A stretch of DNA of 64,000 nucleotides from Membranipora membranacea (taxonomy: Eukaryota; Bryozoa; Gymnolaemata; Cheilostomatida; Membraniporidae), in the NCBI GenBank assembly GCA_914767715.1, contig OU612066.1, positions 21,920,283-21,984,282 on the forward strand. Reading direction: 5' to 3'. Positions 32,777 to 45,613 of this stretch are shown piece by piece (the stretch's first letter is position 1; each line of letters begins with the position of its first letter). A program made the translations under genes and the position numbers. Below the pieces are notes generated by a model. The model was not told where the DNA came from and did not search any database. It saw only the letters and a program-made list of their open reading frames with translations.

Positions 32777-35577
32777 CTATGAGATAATCCTGCGTAGAGT
32801 GTTTCTCACAAAACTCTTGACAAACTTAAAAGATTTGGTAACTCGTCTTTTTATACCAGGCTGAGCTCTGCGTGTAGCCGACAACTTGGTACTAGCCTGA
32901 GAGCGTTTCTCACAGAGTCCTAATTTATCACTAGATGAATCGCACGGAATTTGAGAGCTTTCATGCTGCACACATGTAGCCGGTTCAGGTTTTATTTCCT
33001 CATTGTTTTCGCATATCACATCTAGTGAATCTGAAATCAGGTTAAATTTGTGTTTAAGTCTGCCCTCCATACCTGCTAATATGTTTGTTTATCGATTTCA
33101 CTACCTCAGGTTCAAAAATTGACAGTCCCAATCTAGTGGTCATTGTTTCAGAGTTCATGATTAAAGCTTGTCAATTTGGACGAATATATTTTTGTTATCC
33201 CTCTTCCATCTGACAGAAATTATCAAATCTAATCGAATGTGTGAAAGTTTCTCACTTACCCAGAAGAATTGCAAGGGTATTATTCTGTTGCTCCTGTATT
33301 TCACTCTCCAACCCATCTTCAGAATATACGATTTCAGCTCTGTAAAATAGAAGTTCACTAGTTAAAAATCACTGTGTTCGTTTGTTGTGGGGGGACAGCT
33401 CATAATACTTATGTTTCCCCCTTTTCAGATTTTTAACGTATATATTGTTCACAGGCATTAGTAGTTGGGTGGTAGCTTCATATAGGCATTAAGATGCAAA
33501 TGAGGATAAATGATATTACTGTTCACTTCTGATCCTTTTGTGTGGTCAGCTCTACAGATCAGAAGAAAATTACAAAAAATTGGAACATGTTATATCGATG
33601 CCTGGATTTTCTCATGAAATAACCCAATGGTAACATAGTTATGAGTGTCGTCCTTAACATTGCATTGTCGGATACTTTTCAATATCGACAATTGACTATA
33701 TATACAAGATGTGTTACAAAATATTCCTTGAAACTCACATGACATGGTCATTTGAGATGGTCTGATAGAATAGTGTTGAGAGTGATGTGTCTAGTTTTTC
33801 TAGCTGTGTCAGTTCATTGGTGAATTCAAGGAGACTTAGATTCAATGGTGTTTCTAATTCATCTTCAGAATACTTAAAGCTGTCTTCATACAGAGATGAC
33901 CTATTTGTCAAATCATTCTCGAAGCTCAGCCAAAAGGATGTGTCAAATTTCCGAGGACTAGAAGATAACACAAAAATAACACTATTTTTATACAGTGAAG
34001 AAGAGCAGTCAATTTGTATGGTTCTCACAATTGCCAAATCGGTTGTCGATCAGTTTCCAGTTTGGGACATATTCCATACATGTTTTTTTGCTGTTTTGAA
34101 AAATTTGATTTGAGTTTATGTTCAGAGAGATAAGCCTATCAGTGTCAGCCAAATTACACCACGTATCGGACATGTTCACAACATAGGCTACTACCATTAA
34201 TTGTATGTTATAAAGAAGACTTTAAACACATGAATAAATATATACGCGTAAATACTAAAACACTATAAAATACTCACATTACAGGATGTGCCATAGTTTG
34301 ATAAGTCGGGATTTGCAATGACGAGACATGATTATCTATTATAAGAGAATCATCTACTAGCTGATTGAGGCTGTCGGTGAGCTGTGTAGTAAATAATGTG
34401 TCTGTAGTGCACTCTTCATCGCATGAGAAGGGAAACTCAGTGTCCAAGATGTCTGTGAGATCTGAGAAGGTAAGAACTAATATGCTACTAAAGGTAATAT
34501 TTCACTATCGATACCCCATTTTATGTGAGAGCACCTCAATAAAAATTAGCAAGATATCTAAATCTCTTGTCATGTCATATGGTTCGTTATCTTTCGATCA
34601 GGTCGAGTTTCCTATGCAATTGCTCAATGAAGCTAGACATCTAGCATTGTTCTATTTTGCAATCGTTGTATGGTTCATATGATTCGATCTGATTCCATCA
34701 TTGCAATCATGAAATGCTTCAGCATAGCAAAACTATTAACAAAGGCATAGGATAAATAATTCCAAATAACAATTAAGTCCCTCAGATTAGGATAATTACC
34801 ATCAGAGAATTCACACAACTGATCTTCATCCCGGACGCTTCCCTCCTCAAACTCGTATCCACCATCTGACTCTGAAAATCAAATGTGTTATGATAAGTTT
34901 CTAAGAGGAGTAGTTATAATATATGGTTGAACTTTTGAGTGCGATAAACCTGGTCTCTTTTTCTATAGCTGACTACAGGAATTTCCTTTACTTACAAGTT
35001 TTAATTCTGTCAAACTCAGCAGCTTCAATGCTTCATAATAATCATCATAATGTGTAACAAGATCGACAAATTTCAGGTTCCCCTAATTGACACTCACCAT
35101 TCTGGCTTTTGCATGAAAATACATCCTCTAAGTCTCTCAAATCCGGCTGCTGGCCCTGGTGATCATCATCGATATCACTCCACAACCTCAGGCTAACTAA
35201 CTCACAACTACTACAATTGAAATGTATGATATGTGATTTAACTCTCCCTCATAGAGTGACCTAGTAATACCACTACTACTTGTACTACTTACTCATTGTG
35301 CCGTTGCGCTTGCATCATCTTTAATAGCGTAACGCTGCTGATGACACATCATCCTTAGTAAAAACATAATGGACTTTTTTAGAGTTCACAGTCATTGCAT
35401 TATCATTTTCTAATATCAATTGATGAAGTGAAGAACCCTAACCCCTAACAAATTAAGGCCAAATTCCAAATATGATAAGTTGATTACCATTGGAAAAGAG
35501 TTTAAAACTTACTACTATCGATTTAATAACAGCAGTAATGAGAATGATGATTTAACTTACATAGCAGTTCTGTACAT
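32777..35577 (-). CDS. Novel family, copy 2: 306-aa acidic protein with basic C-terminal helix
   Basis: Exons on the minus strand: 35561-35577, 35098-35192, 34800-34871, 34278-34461, 33739-33957, 33260-33339 and 32777-33030. The exon lengths are exactly those of copy 1 (17, 95, 72, 184, 219, 80, 254). Total 921 nt, no internal stop, TAG end. Visible words: MYRTA start, SDIDDDHQGQQPDLRD, FEEGSVRDEDQLCEFSD, TDSLNQLVDDSL, LNLSLLEFTNELTQLEK, LESEIQEQQNNT and a basic tail GIKRRVTKSFKFVKSFVRN. The amino-acid differences from copy 1 are many for such similar introns, suggesting fast evolution. Its 5' end faces TRIM-C 1.4 kb away. Function unknown. Confidence 0.78.
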
Positions 35578-35599
35578 TTCTTCTTGTTGAGAATATTGG

Positions 35600-37020
35600 T
35601 TATAGGAAGACATGTTCATGTAGATAACACTTGATTTCTATAGAATTTTACAGAGAATCACAGAAACACAGCTTGTTCGGTCGGTTGCTTATTTCTGATT
35701 GTTGTGCTCAACCTTCAGTCATCATTGTGTTTAAAGTTGTGTCATGGCGCATCTCATTCAATTGTTGGCGGTTATTACTCGAGGTCACTCGATTTCGATT
35801 AGGAGTTGTCCTCTCATTATTAGATTATGTGATTAATAATTATGATAAATATAGGATGATATTACTTCATATTCAAAAATTAAAAAAGAAATTATGTAGT
35901 TTATTTCTATGATGTGAATATGACGTCCAGGATGATATTGACTGTCAGATAAAATTGTGTTTATATTATTATGTTTACGTCCCTTTAAGAAATTCTTTAG
36001 ATTCTCCAAAATGAATACTTGGTGTTCTATATGAATATAAATACCGGGAATGAACTTTTTCATGAAACTTCCATTACATATTATTCTGGCATCACTACAT
36101 GCTGGTGTCAACTAATGCTGGTTTAAAATTTAGTTTTGTTTCATAAGATTTCTTTTCCATGTTGTAAGATAACTATCCTTGTCTGTGCTGAGTCGCAGCA
36201 TAAAACATGGCTAGTGCAGACTGCAACCTTTCATCACGATATCAGACAGTTTTTTTTTCACATAGTTTCATGTTAAAAGGGATGTTTTATTTTCAGAATA
36301 ACTGAAATGTGACTAACTGCCGTACAGTGATATTCAGAACCAGAAGGATATCACATTGTGGTATTATCAACGTAGAAGGGCCATGGAGTAGCTAATACAT
36401 ATCATTGGATAGATATATACACCCCATCTGATATGTGAAGGTTACCATAACTGGAAAAGGTGAATTTTCATAATTATTCCTTTCTTTTCCTTTAGGACCC
36501 GGTAGTAGTAAGAGTGTCCTCAGCATATGAAGTTCTGTCTGGGATCTAAAGGTTGCTTGTTATGATCTTGGGAGATGCAGAAAGTTTAGTTTCAAAGATT
36601 TGGATTTAAGGCTTGAAACCAATTGTATTCATCAGCTAGATAACAATTCACATCATTGTTTTTGGCAGTCATTACCCCTAACAAAGCTGAAAAAATTGCA
36701 ATTTTTGTGTAACAATTAATCGAAACAAGGAAATTTGCCTCTCATCATTTACACTACGCCAGATATATCACAGTTAACCCAGTGACACCTATTCCAATTA
36801 TTCACATTCAATATTTGAGCACCTGGCAATTTATATCTTAGCTGATTGCTATTATCTATCGCCACTGATGTGAATAAATTCCTTTTAGTCCATTTCATTG
36901 TATGTTATTGATCAATAGTAAACAATTGACGCTTACAGGTTAACTTCTATCAATCAATAACATACAAACTGTTTTGTTTAGCTTTTTTGTCAGGCTATTA
37001 AGATCAGGCCGTTAACTCAT
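35600..37020. promoter_or_regulatory. Divergent intergenic region between novel gene copy 2 and TRIM-C
   Basis: About 1.4 kb between the head-to-head 5' ends. Long stretches are conserved with 51820-52900 between novel copy 3 and TRIM-D1, for example TAAGATAACTATCCTTGTC and GAGTCGCAGCATAAAACATG. This suggests shared promoter elements for the pair. No defined factor site was identified. Confidence 0.4.
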
Positions 37021-37132
37021 TACACAGCAGTCTGCAGTCACAGCTTGAACAAGGAAGTTATTAACAAGTAGTGGAGATTTAGATAGAGCAACATACTGAG
37101 AGTTTACAGGACATAACCATTGAGAATATCAG
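37021..37132 (+). other. Predicted untranslated first exon of TRIM-C
   Basis: Conserved block from ACACAGCAGTCTGCAGTCAC to ATATCAG, followed by donor GTCAGT at 37133. Present once here and four times upstream of TRIM-D. Transcription start not determined. Confidence 0.55.
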
Positions 37133-40100
37133 GTCAGTAGTATGTATAATCAAGGTGTTAGATACTCTCTCTAACTCTTTTAGGGTGTTGAACATCTAAT
37201 CGCCTTGTTCAATTTTGTATCACTGCTTGCTCTAATTAGGGATTAGGGTAGCAAATAATGGCATTTTATAGTCAACCAACTGAGATCTCAATTATGGAGA
37301 GCTATATTACCAGATTTATAGTCACCCTTCTGTTAATATACATACATAGGTCATGCTCACAGCAGGCACTTTGCAAATAAAATTCATTGTTTGGGAGGGG
37401 CAGGGAGAAAGAGCGAATTTAAAATAGTCTCTTCACTTCTGTGATTCTCAGTTTGTTATAGATGGCGATGTGCGCCTTCACCTGAGCAAGCAAGCACACC
37501 CACATATGGAAAGGCAGGGCCTCCCCTGATCTTCTTGTTCTAAGTATTGTTATTAGCAATATTATGTCAATAATTTATTCATGCTTTTAGATCCACTGAG
37601 TGACACACAGCATCACATAAGAGAAATGGCTGTCTCAGTAGCAGAAGATGCACCACATCTGGTCACATGTGGTAACTGCCTCGAGGAAGAGGGGTTTATC
37701 CATAACCCGATGTTTCTGCCCTGTGATCATGTCTGCTGTGAGACTTGTCTGAGGAGGCAACTGAAGAAGACTGATGTAATCGAATGCAGAGTTTGTCAGT
37801 AAGTATTAGCTTCACAGAGTCTCTAATATGACAGTGTTTCTAAGAACAGTATTGCAATCAGTCTCTGATTCGAACTATCAACTACGTATTATATTGTTGT
37901 GTAGCTCCACATTGATTCAACTTATCTAGTCAGATGATTAACACCATTAATCTGTGTCCAATTTAAAGCATTTCCTTCACATAATTTCCTGTTGTCCAGG
38001 AAAGGGGGCGGGGCAGTGTTGGCAGGATAGAATAAGTGGGATGCGTTTCGGGATGGTCTAAGTGGTATGGTTGGCTTAATGGTACTGGCCACATGCATCC
38101 TTCAGTAATTCAATTGTAACATTACTCCGCTCGATAATTGATTCAGTATGACATAAAGCACAACATTTCTTGATTTGTAGAAACATGTGCAAAGTGGTTA
38201 TAGACAACCTCCCCTCAGCCCTAGAGAATGTTCACCCAGTTACATTCTGTGAGCCGTGTGAGAAAAGTGGGAAACTCAAAATGACTGCCAACACTTACTG
38301 TCTGACCTGTGAACATAAGTTCTGTGCTGCTCATCAGAAGGTAAATACCAATCGTGAACTTTTCTATGGGTGTCTGTTAAACAGGTTTGAAAAATAATTT
38401 TGTAATTTGAACAGCATTATCAGTGATAGCTATGGAAGGAATGAGTAATATATATATATATATATTATGTTGATATATTTAACTCTATGGTAAAACATTA
38501 ATGTAAAAGGGAGGGAGAGAACTTTGCTTTATGTCTATTAAGGATCAAGTTTTTGATAATTTTGTAATTTACAGCTTCACATTGAGCTAAACTGGCATCA
38601 TGAGACTCAGAATATAAAGGAGTACATGAGATCAACCTCAACAGTAGATCAGCAGAATTTTTGTCAGACTCACAAAGATCAAGTCATCGGTCTCGGTTGC
38701 TCAAAGTGTGCAAAGGTTTACTGTTTTGAGTGTGTGTCCTCTGTTGGCCTCTGCCAAAATGGTGAGTGACAATTCCAGTAACAGTGGTAGTATGAGTTCC
38801 ATTTTATTGTAATTGCAGTCTCGATAACCTGATCAAAAATTTGTTCTCTCTCTGAAACTGAGGAGCCAACTCCTGACATCATAATTAACATTTCACCTAT
38901 CGGGGCCTCCACAGGAGGTGGGTCTCTAAATTAAAAAAGCAAAAACCAAAATTATTCTCTATTTGTCCCTTGTTCAGTAAGTAAGACCTGCTAGTGATCT
39001 TGTTCCCGACGTGTTCACACCCTGGACAATACCCTTAACCGCATGTTCCTACTACTTCAAAATACACTCCTGCAATTTTATAAAGTTATGATCATCACAT
39101 TGAAATTTACTAATAATGTTAAATATTCCATCAATCTTAACACGCACCATAGATTATTAGATTAGACCAGCTTGTTCAATGCCATATACCAAATCTGATA
39201 GGTTTGAGTTCTCTTATTACCCTCTAGGTTCTAACCACAAGCTCATGTCTCTAAAAGAGCTCTCAGCTGAGGTGAAGAGATTACTGGAGCCTAAGAAGAA
39301 GGAATGTGAAGAGCTGTTTGATACATGGTCAGCTGTGATGAAGGAGGCAGCGGTCACTCTGTCTAACTGGGATACAGAAACTGAGGAAGGGGTCAGACTT
39401 ATTGATGATACAGAAGAGAAAGAGGTGTTGTGATCATGCAGAAAAATGTAATACCTTAAACTGATGGGGCGAATTTTCCTTACCAAGCTTTTCTACCTAA
39501 TTATTCAGGAGGTTCAAAAGTTTGAACACCACAGCAAAACATTTATAATCTGGGTGAGCGTGAAAAATGATTTTATCTGCCTCATTTGTATTTTTTCAGG
39601 ACTGAATAACACTGTAGAACCATTCCGTGGTCAAATTGTGCTGTTAGCAGCCTTTGCATGTCTACTTTATCTCTTTATTTTGTAGATAAAAGCTATCAGA
39701 GAGAAATATGGAAAATTGAAGGAGGAGTATACCACAAACAGAGGCAGCACTAAAGATAAGCTAACAAAATACATAGAGAAGGATGCTGGTCTAAAACTCA
39801 CTGAGTTTCTTGAGCAGATTAAAACTTTTCGGTCTGATCTATCTAAACAACACTGTGTAAGTTGTTCAACCATTTTTGAGGTTGTGAGTCTAATTATGAA
39901 TAAAAACCAAACAATATGAGCCAGATGACTTTTCTCCCCTGCTAACACTCCAATTAATCATGTCATTTGACAGGATTAGCTTTAGGTTATTAAGTTGCAA
40001 AACTTCTGCAATGATATTTGAATTCACAGCGTACTTTTGTATACCTTTCACTGCTTTTGTCATATTTATAGTAGCAAGAACTATTGAATTTATAAAGTCG

Positions 40101-41879
40101 TCCTCTCATTGACATTGAGGGAGCAACTTCAAAATAATCTTTTTATCGTTTATTTGGTCGGAGGCTTGTGAAGACAGGCTACCAAACTCAAGCTTCGTCA
40201 GTTGTTGCAATATCAGTTTAACATGAAATTAATGTGTTGAAGTAGTAGATCACCATCAGTCAGTAAAAGCTTTCTGAAACCAAAACTCCACCCATTTGTT
40301 AAGTTTATTGTGAAATTTCCAAAAGAAAAACCTCTGGGTACCAGTCTTCAACTAAAACATTTCTTAATTTCCTCATTTTCTTAATTATAGTAGCTATAAA
40401 TTAACATACACATCGAATTACCTTCTTATTTTACAGGTTGATTTGCTGCGAACAAAGAAGATATTAGAGACTAAACTGGATGATATGGCTGTTGACGAAT
40501 TCAAAGGTCTAGTGGTGGAAAATCAACTGAATATCCAGACCAATGGTATATATGTTTTTCCTGCTGCTTCAATCGTCATCTCGCCATCTTGCCACCCTCC
40601 ACGTTATAATGCTATGAAAATTTGTGTGCAACCCTGCAAAGTGATTAATTGATGCTATAAGTTTGAAGTGGAAATGTTGGGCTCTGCATGAGGCATTAAT
40701 CCAAGTGAACGATTTGTTTTAAGTGTCTTGTTCATTTTTAAACCGCATAAAAGGAAAAAAATAATTTGTTATATTTCAGAATCTGACACCACAGAGATAA
40801 ACGCTGCTCTGGTTCCGACAGACGACTTTTCGATCGGTGATGACCTCATGAGAAATCGAAAACCTCCGACCTCAATGAGGCTTGTGAAGCAGCTTGCAGC
40901 AAATAACCGTTGCTTCACATCATGTAGTTATAAAGGTGTAACCTATGTAGGTCTAAGCAGAGGCTCAATCAACAGAATAGATGAAGCTGGTAACAAGACA
41001 ACAGACTTCATCAAACTTCCCACTCACATCATCACCATAAGAGCACATCAGGATCGACTCTACATTCTCATGTATGGACAGCCTTACAAGATCTATGTGT
41101 ATGATCTTAATGGACAACAGATCACCTCCTGGGATCACTCAGACAGCAATGATGATAATGATGATAATGTCGGCAACAAACTGTGCATTGTGAACAATCA
41201 GATTTTTGCTGCTGATGCCACCAATAAGAGAATCACTAACTATAATCTCAACGGGAAAGTGATGAGACAGATTCCATGTCCTACAATCCCGACCAAAACC
41301 TTCATATCCATGTGTTCAGCAGGAGAAGACTCTGTCATCATCACCACACGCTCACCTGCTCAGGTATTCAAGTTCAACATGAGCACAGAGACTGTACTCT
41401 GGACAAAAAACCTCACAGCAAAACAATTCTCTGTAGCCTGCAGTAATGATGTAGTACTGGTCAGTGGAGATGGATACAACGGCAGTAAGAGAGGTGTATG
41501 GATAGAAGTTCTAAATACAGCGACTGGTAAGAACTGTACTCGTTAAATCATATTATATACATGTAGGTCTTTCATATAACAATAGAGTACTACAAAGTCC
41601 TGGTTAAATTAGTTTAGGGATTAGGGGATCAGTACCCTCATCGAAGCAACCAAACCACCAGTTAAATGTACCGATTTTGTTACCCTGTTCTGTGCGGTCT
41701 AATGTATGCGTATACTTTCTTATCCTCTATTGCAAATTTCAGGTGAACACATAACAGAATTTAATGATCAAGAAGGAGTACAGACTGAGGTGTTGGATTT
41801 ATGGACAGAGAATAACAGGCTGCTGGTGTCCAGTTATTTTCAGAGCTCTGTGCTGTGTTATGAACTTCTCTATGATTAA
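37021..41879 (+). CDS. TRIM-C: complete RING/B-box/coiled-coil/propeller E3 ligase-like gene
   Basis: Coding exons 37626-37798, 38181-38340, 38575-38761, 39228-39424, 39686-39856, 40437-40545, 40780-41526 and 41743-41879 give 1881 nt and 626 aa. The ATG at 37626 is in a good context (GAGAAATGG); the ATG at 37581 belongs to the splice acceptor. RING: C15-x2-C18-x14-C33-x-H35-x2-C38-x2-C41-x12-C54-x2-C57. B-box 1 around 78-120 (C81, C84, C98, C101, C106, H109). B-box 2: C141-x2-H144-x8-C153-x2-C156-x4-C161-x2-C164. Coiled coil about 180-330, then a propeller of about 290 residues. This order fits invertebrate TRIM2/3/56/71-like proteins, which ubiquitinate targets bound by the propeller and often act in RNA control or innate immunity. 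The substrate is not known. Confidence 0.88.
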
Positions 41880-41971
41880 TGTTTAGCTTTCAGTAACTTT
41901 ATATAGGCAGTGAACTTCTATATAAATTATGATTTACAGAAAACTGTTGCCCACTTGATGATTAAATTTCT

Positions 41972-41977
41972 AATAAA
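41972..41977 (+). terminator. Polyadenylation signal of TRIM-C
   Basis: AATAAA 93 bp after the stop codon, in the same relative place as in TRIM-A. Confidence 0.6.
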
Positions 41978-41979
41978 CA

Positions 41980-43670
41980 AAATTTAGTTTTAGATATTAT
42001 AATGTTGAGGTTAACCTTATCATCATAAAGCTCACGCTATCAAGGCAGATAAACTTCATACTTTATAGAGTTCAAACCAAGTTAAATCATCAATTGTCAT
42101 AAAAAATCATTGACAGTTGATGGCGTTGTTTACAAAAGTGCTAGCTAACATTTCGCAGCCTATTTATTACATTCCCTTTACAGTTATTTCCATCTCTCTC
42201 AATTTGAAGCCGTCCGTTCCTGCAAAAATATGTTTTATGTATTTAAATTTATGTAATTTATATAAAAACATTTATTATTAACGCCTGTAATCAACAGGAC
42301 CCAAATTCTGACCTTAGCGGTTAGTCTCAGCAGGGGAGGGGAATTCAATTTTTACTGGACTGAGCCCCTATTGATAGCTTCTAACCTATTTAATTTCCAC
42401 CATAAGTAAGCTGTTTACTCCATGATTTATTTCCATTTCACAGAAAAAATACAGATTTAAACTTATTTAATTTCAACTTCATAAGCAAGTATTTCCGGCG
42501 CCACAGTACTGTCCACCAAAGTCGACATGTTTTGATAGGATGGTACTGCAATTGTAATTAGCAGTAGGCAAAAGACTGAGATACATCGAAGTCATCAGGC
42601 CATTTTGAATCCAGCTTGAATATACATGTTAAGGCTTTCCGGCGAGTCAACCTAAACGCAAGCGCTACAGTCAGGATGGAGAACATCATTACAGTGAAAA
42701 TAAGCAGTACTGTATTTTTAGTAAAACACGCATTATAATAACAACATGGCAACTTTGGGAACAGGACGTTTTCCTGAGCACCATGCTGAGAGATACAATA
42801 AAATATTTTATGCATTGGTGCCAGAACGGTGTCGACAAAGAAGGCAGTGGTTTCAAGACAGATTGACCAGCTTCCTTACTATATGTGAGATCATGGATAA
42901 ACTCGTTCCGCAGACAGTTTAAACACTTTGAACAAGGTGAATAACTCATGCTCAAGATCAATTCTTAGAGCTTCTCTTAGAGCTTCTCTTAGGTGCCATG
43001 AGCTAGTTTCAGATTATGAAGAACTTACTGTGGACGCTTGCGACTAGAAACTAACGTAGCAACAGCAGCACAAGCACAGGAGGCTGCAAGAACCGATGAC
43101 AGGCGATCACTTTCCGTTAGTGACTTTTTCTAGTATAATTTGCTGTTGCTAAGTCTGCTTCTGTTTCATACTAAATTGTACCACATTCATTGGGTTCACA
43201 TATTCTTTGAAAATATGAATATTTGTCGAGGAAAGGAATCCTTACATACGACAACTACCCTCTGCTCCTAGCTGTGCACTGGGCTTTGCATATGTCCCTG
43301 ATTGTTCCTTAGGTGTCTTATTATCCTCTGTGGAAAACTACCGTGGTAAATTTGTGATGCTGGACACAGATGTTAACTCATCCATGTAAGCAAATCTTGT
43401 TGCATATTTTGGCATAAGATACTTCATTCATAGTTCGGGCTGAGAGACGGTGACGGTCCTCTTCTTGTAGTATTTTCATGGGAAGGACTATTCAGTGGTT
43501 TATTTTCCTTTGATGCGATGCCAGTAGGCCTAACCCCGAGCCGGTGTCAGTGACATTAGCGCTTTGTGGTGGCTGATAAACCTGATCGATCTGTGTTAGA
43601 TCTCCCGGGTGACTCAACGTCTTTACTGAAGATGGAGTAAATCACTGGGTCAGAAAACTCCACTGAGAGG
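41980..43670. other. Spacer after TRIM-C, paralogous to 2140-3780
   Basis: No supported gene. A minus-strand 85-codon frame (42558-42815) matches 2666-2923, but almost all base differences change the amino acid, so constraint is not shown. The stretch 43500-43670 matches a minus-strand frame in module 1 (3571-3753) but is broken here. Confidence 0.45.
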
Positions 43671-43675
43671 TGGTT

Positions 43676-43923
43676 CATGGGGGTCTTTCAATTAAAAAGA
43701 GCGATCATTTACTAAAGCAAGTTATCACTATCACATCGCTCCAAAATTATCACTCACTTGGTCTTTCAATTGGACGAAATCGCTCCGAATTCGCTCACTA
43801 AGAATGTACACAGTTCAATCAAGTGAGTGAGCGATCTGAAAGCGAGAGCCTAGCAGGTATCACTCACTCAGGGAGTGAGCGGTCAGATTGCGAGTTTGGC
43901 TCTTTTTAATTGAAAGACCCCCC
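43676..43923. mobile_element. MITE family 1, copy 2, with target duplication TGGTT
   Basis: Ends CATGGGGGTCTTTCAATTAA and, complemented, AGGGGGGTCTTTCAATTAAA. TGGTT lies on both sides (43671-43675, 43924-43928). The paralogous site in module 1 (about 3760-3770) has one TGGTT and no element. Confidence 0.8.
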
Positions 43924-44616
43924 TGGTTAAACATCTATTGCCCACTCAGACGGTCTCTGGAAAACGATTAATACAAACCTTCACTGGTAAGATTTGCTTG
44001 TTGTGCAATTGAGAGTTGTCTCCTCATTAATTATTTTGAGACAACTCTAAACAGGAAATGTATGATCGGCCATTTTGGAACTTATGCAGACAACATGCCA
44101 TTTGATTCCATCTGCGTAAGCTGATTTCTTTTAGAATTGTTTAATTCTTTAAACAAATGTCTGTATGAGTTAATAATAAGTGAGAACATGAAAACAGATG
44201 CAACCAATTAACTAACCTTCATTGCTGAAGCTTCTGGTACTCAACTATACTTGGAGAGTGGATGTTTGTAATAGTAGAAACTTGCCCTGCTATTAATTAT
44301 TTAATTATTTATAATTGGACTAGAAAATTCTCCCTGTTGGAGAAGATACAATTCATAGATAGAATAGATAAGCATCTGCAGTTACAAGGATGTAAACTTT
44401 GCCAAAAGTAATGTACATATTGATCCATGGCCATTGGTTTTGTCAAAGTACACATGCTTTTATTTTACTTCTAGTCAACTTTTTCTTATGAGTAATCGCC
44501 AACTTCAATTTTGAAGGTATTAGGCAATATGGCAAGCCATCGTCCATTATTCTATTCCAGGTCGGCTAGGGTTAATGGCCCGCGACAGCCAAATCAGGTA
44601 GTACTAGACAAACAGT

Positions 44617-44691
44617 GGCACCCGGTGGGGCTCAAACTCAGGAACTAATGATCCTGAGTCCAACGCCTCTGACACTGAGCTATCCCTGATC
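44617..44691 (-). repeat. tRNA-derived (SINE-like) segment
   Basis: The minus strand has A box GGATAGCTCAGTGTCAGAGG and B box GAGTTTGAGCCCC with a GACTCAGGATC arm. Adjacent to the TIR element at 44707. Confidence 0.55.
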
Positions 44692-44706
44692 CCTGATCCT
44701 TGTTGG

Positions 44707-45048
44707 CATTACAAAATAAAGTACAGTTGTGAAATACCCTTTACCAGTCCAGTGGTTCCTACATATCGTAGCAGCGGGTGGATTGTGTATACCCACAGAT
44801 GAGTGTAGCGAAAGTAGAGAGCTGACTGCTGAGCCTAGCATACACGCGCCCCAGCATGCAATCACATGAATCCAACATGCATTCACTTCAGACAAGCACA
44901 CTTTGCCTGCCATTGTACTCCTTTGTTCACCAAACAAAAGGCCTTTTGTTACACAACTCTCATAGGTGCATTGGGGCATGTCTCCCTGACATCGGCCCCC
45001 AGGGCCTATCCAACAGGGTCTTTTAGAACTGTACTTTATTTTGTAATG
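44707..45048. mobile_element. MITE family 2, copy 1
   Basis: 342 bp with terminal inverted repeats CATTACAAAATAAAGTACAG and complement. The interior shares long words with the copy at 45614 (GACAAGCACACTTTGCCTGC; CACCAAACAAAAGGCC). No transposase frame. Confidence 0.8.
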
Positions 45049-45296
45049 GGCTCAAATCAGTTGAGAGCCAACGCATTGACAGTCACATTCACATTGGCTG
45101 ACATGCTTGCAACTCTTTCAGCGTCTAGATTAAGATAGATATATGCCTATGGTATGGGGGGGGGGGGGAGGTAGAAGTGTTTGAACATGTACATTGGTTG
45201 GCAACGTAAACAACATGCTTATTACTTTAGATGCAATTGATGAGGTGATCCAAGTTCAAATCATGTAAATTATACCTCCCTTAATTAGTAGTGTCC

Positions 45297-45443
45297 CAGG
45301 GGGGTTCTTTCAATTAAAAACAGCAATTCACCATCTGTGAGTGCCCGATTCGAGAATGAGACTCCTTGCAGGTCAGCCTCACTCCGAGAGTGTTCGATGG
45401 AATAATGATTTTTGCTCTTTTTAATTAATCAAACCTGTCCTGC
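45297..45443. mobile_element. MITE family 1, copy 3 (diverged, shortened)
   Basis: The left end CCCAGGGGGGTTCTTTCAAT is clear. The right end is decayed (CTCTTTTTAATTAATCAAAC). Shorter than the other two copies. Confidence 0.55.
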
Positions 45444-45613
45444 TTGTGTGGGTCCCTGTCCCAGATTGGATACGTGAGTTTGTGTGTGTTTCACTAAAAA
45501 TATACTGTGTGAAAAAATGTTCTATAAAACAAATATGTTTGCCGCTTGGTTTCACCACAACTGTAAACTGACAAGTCATTCTGTGAGCTGCTCTTGCGAA
45601 ACTAATTTCTGAT

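Noticed and set aside
44866-45138. 90-codon plus-strand frame and its antisense partner
   Set aside because: They cover MITE family 2 copy 1, including its terminal repeat.
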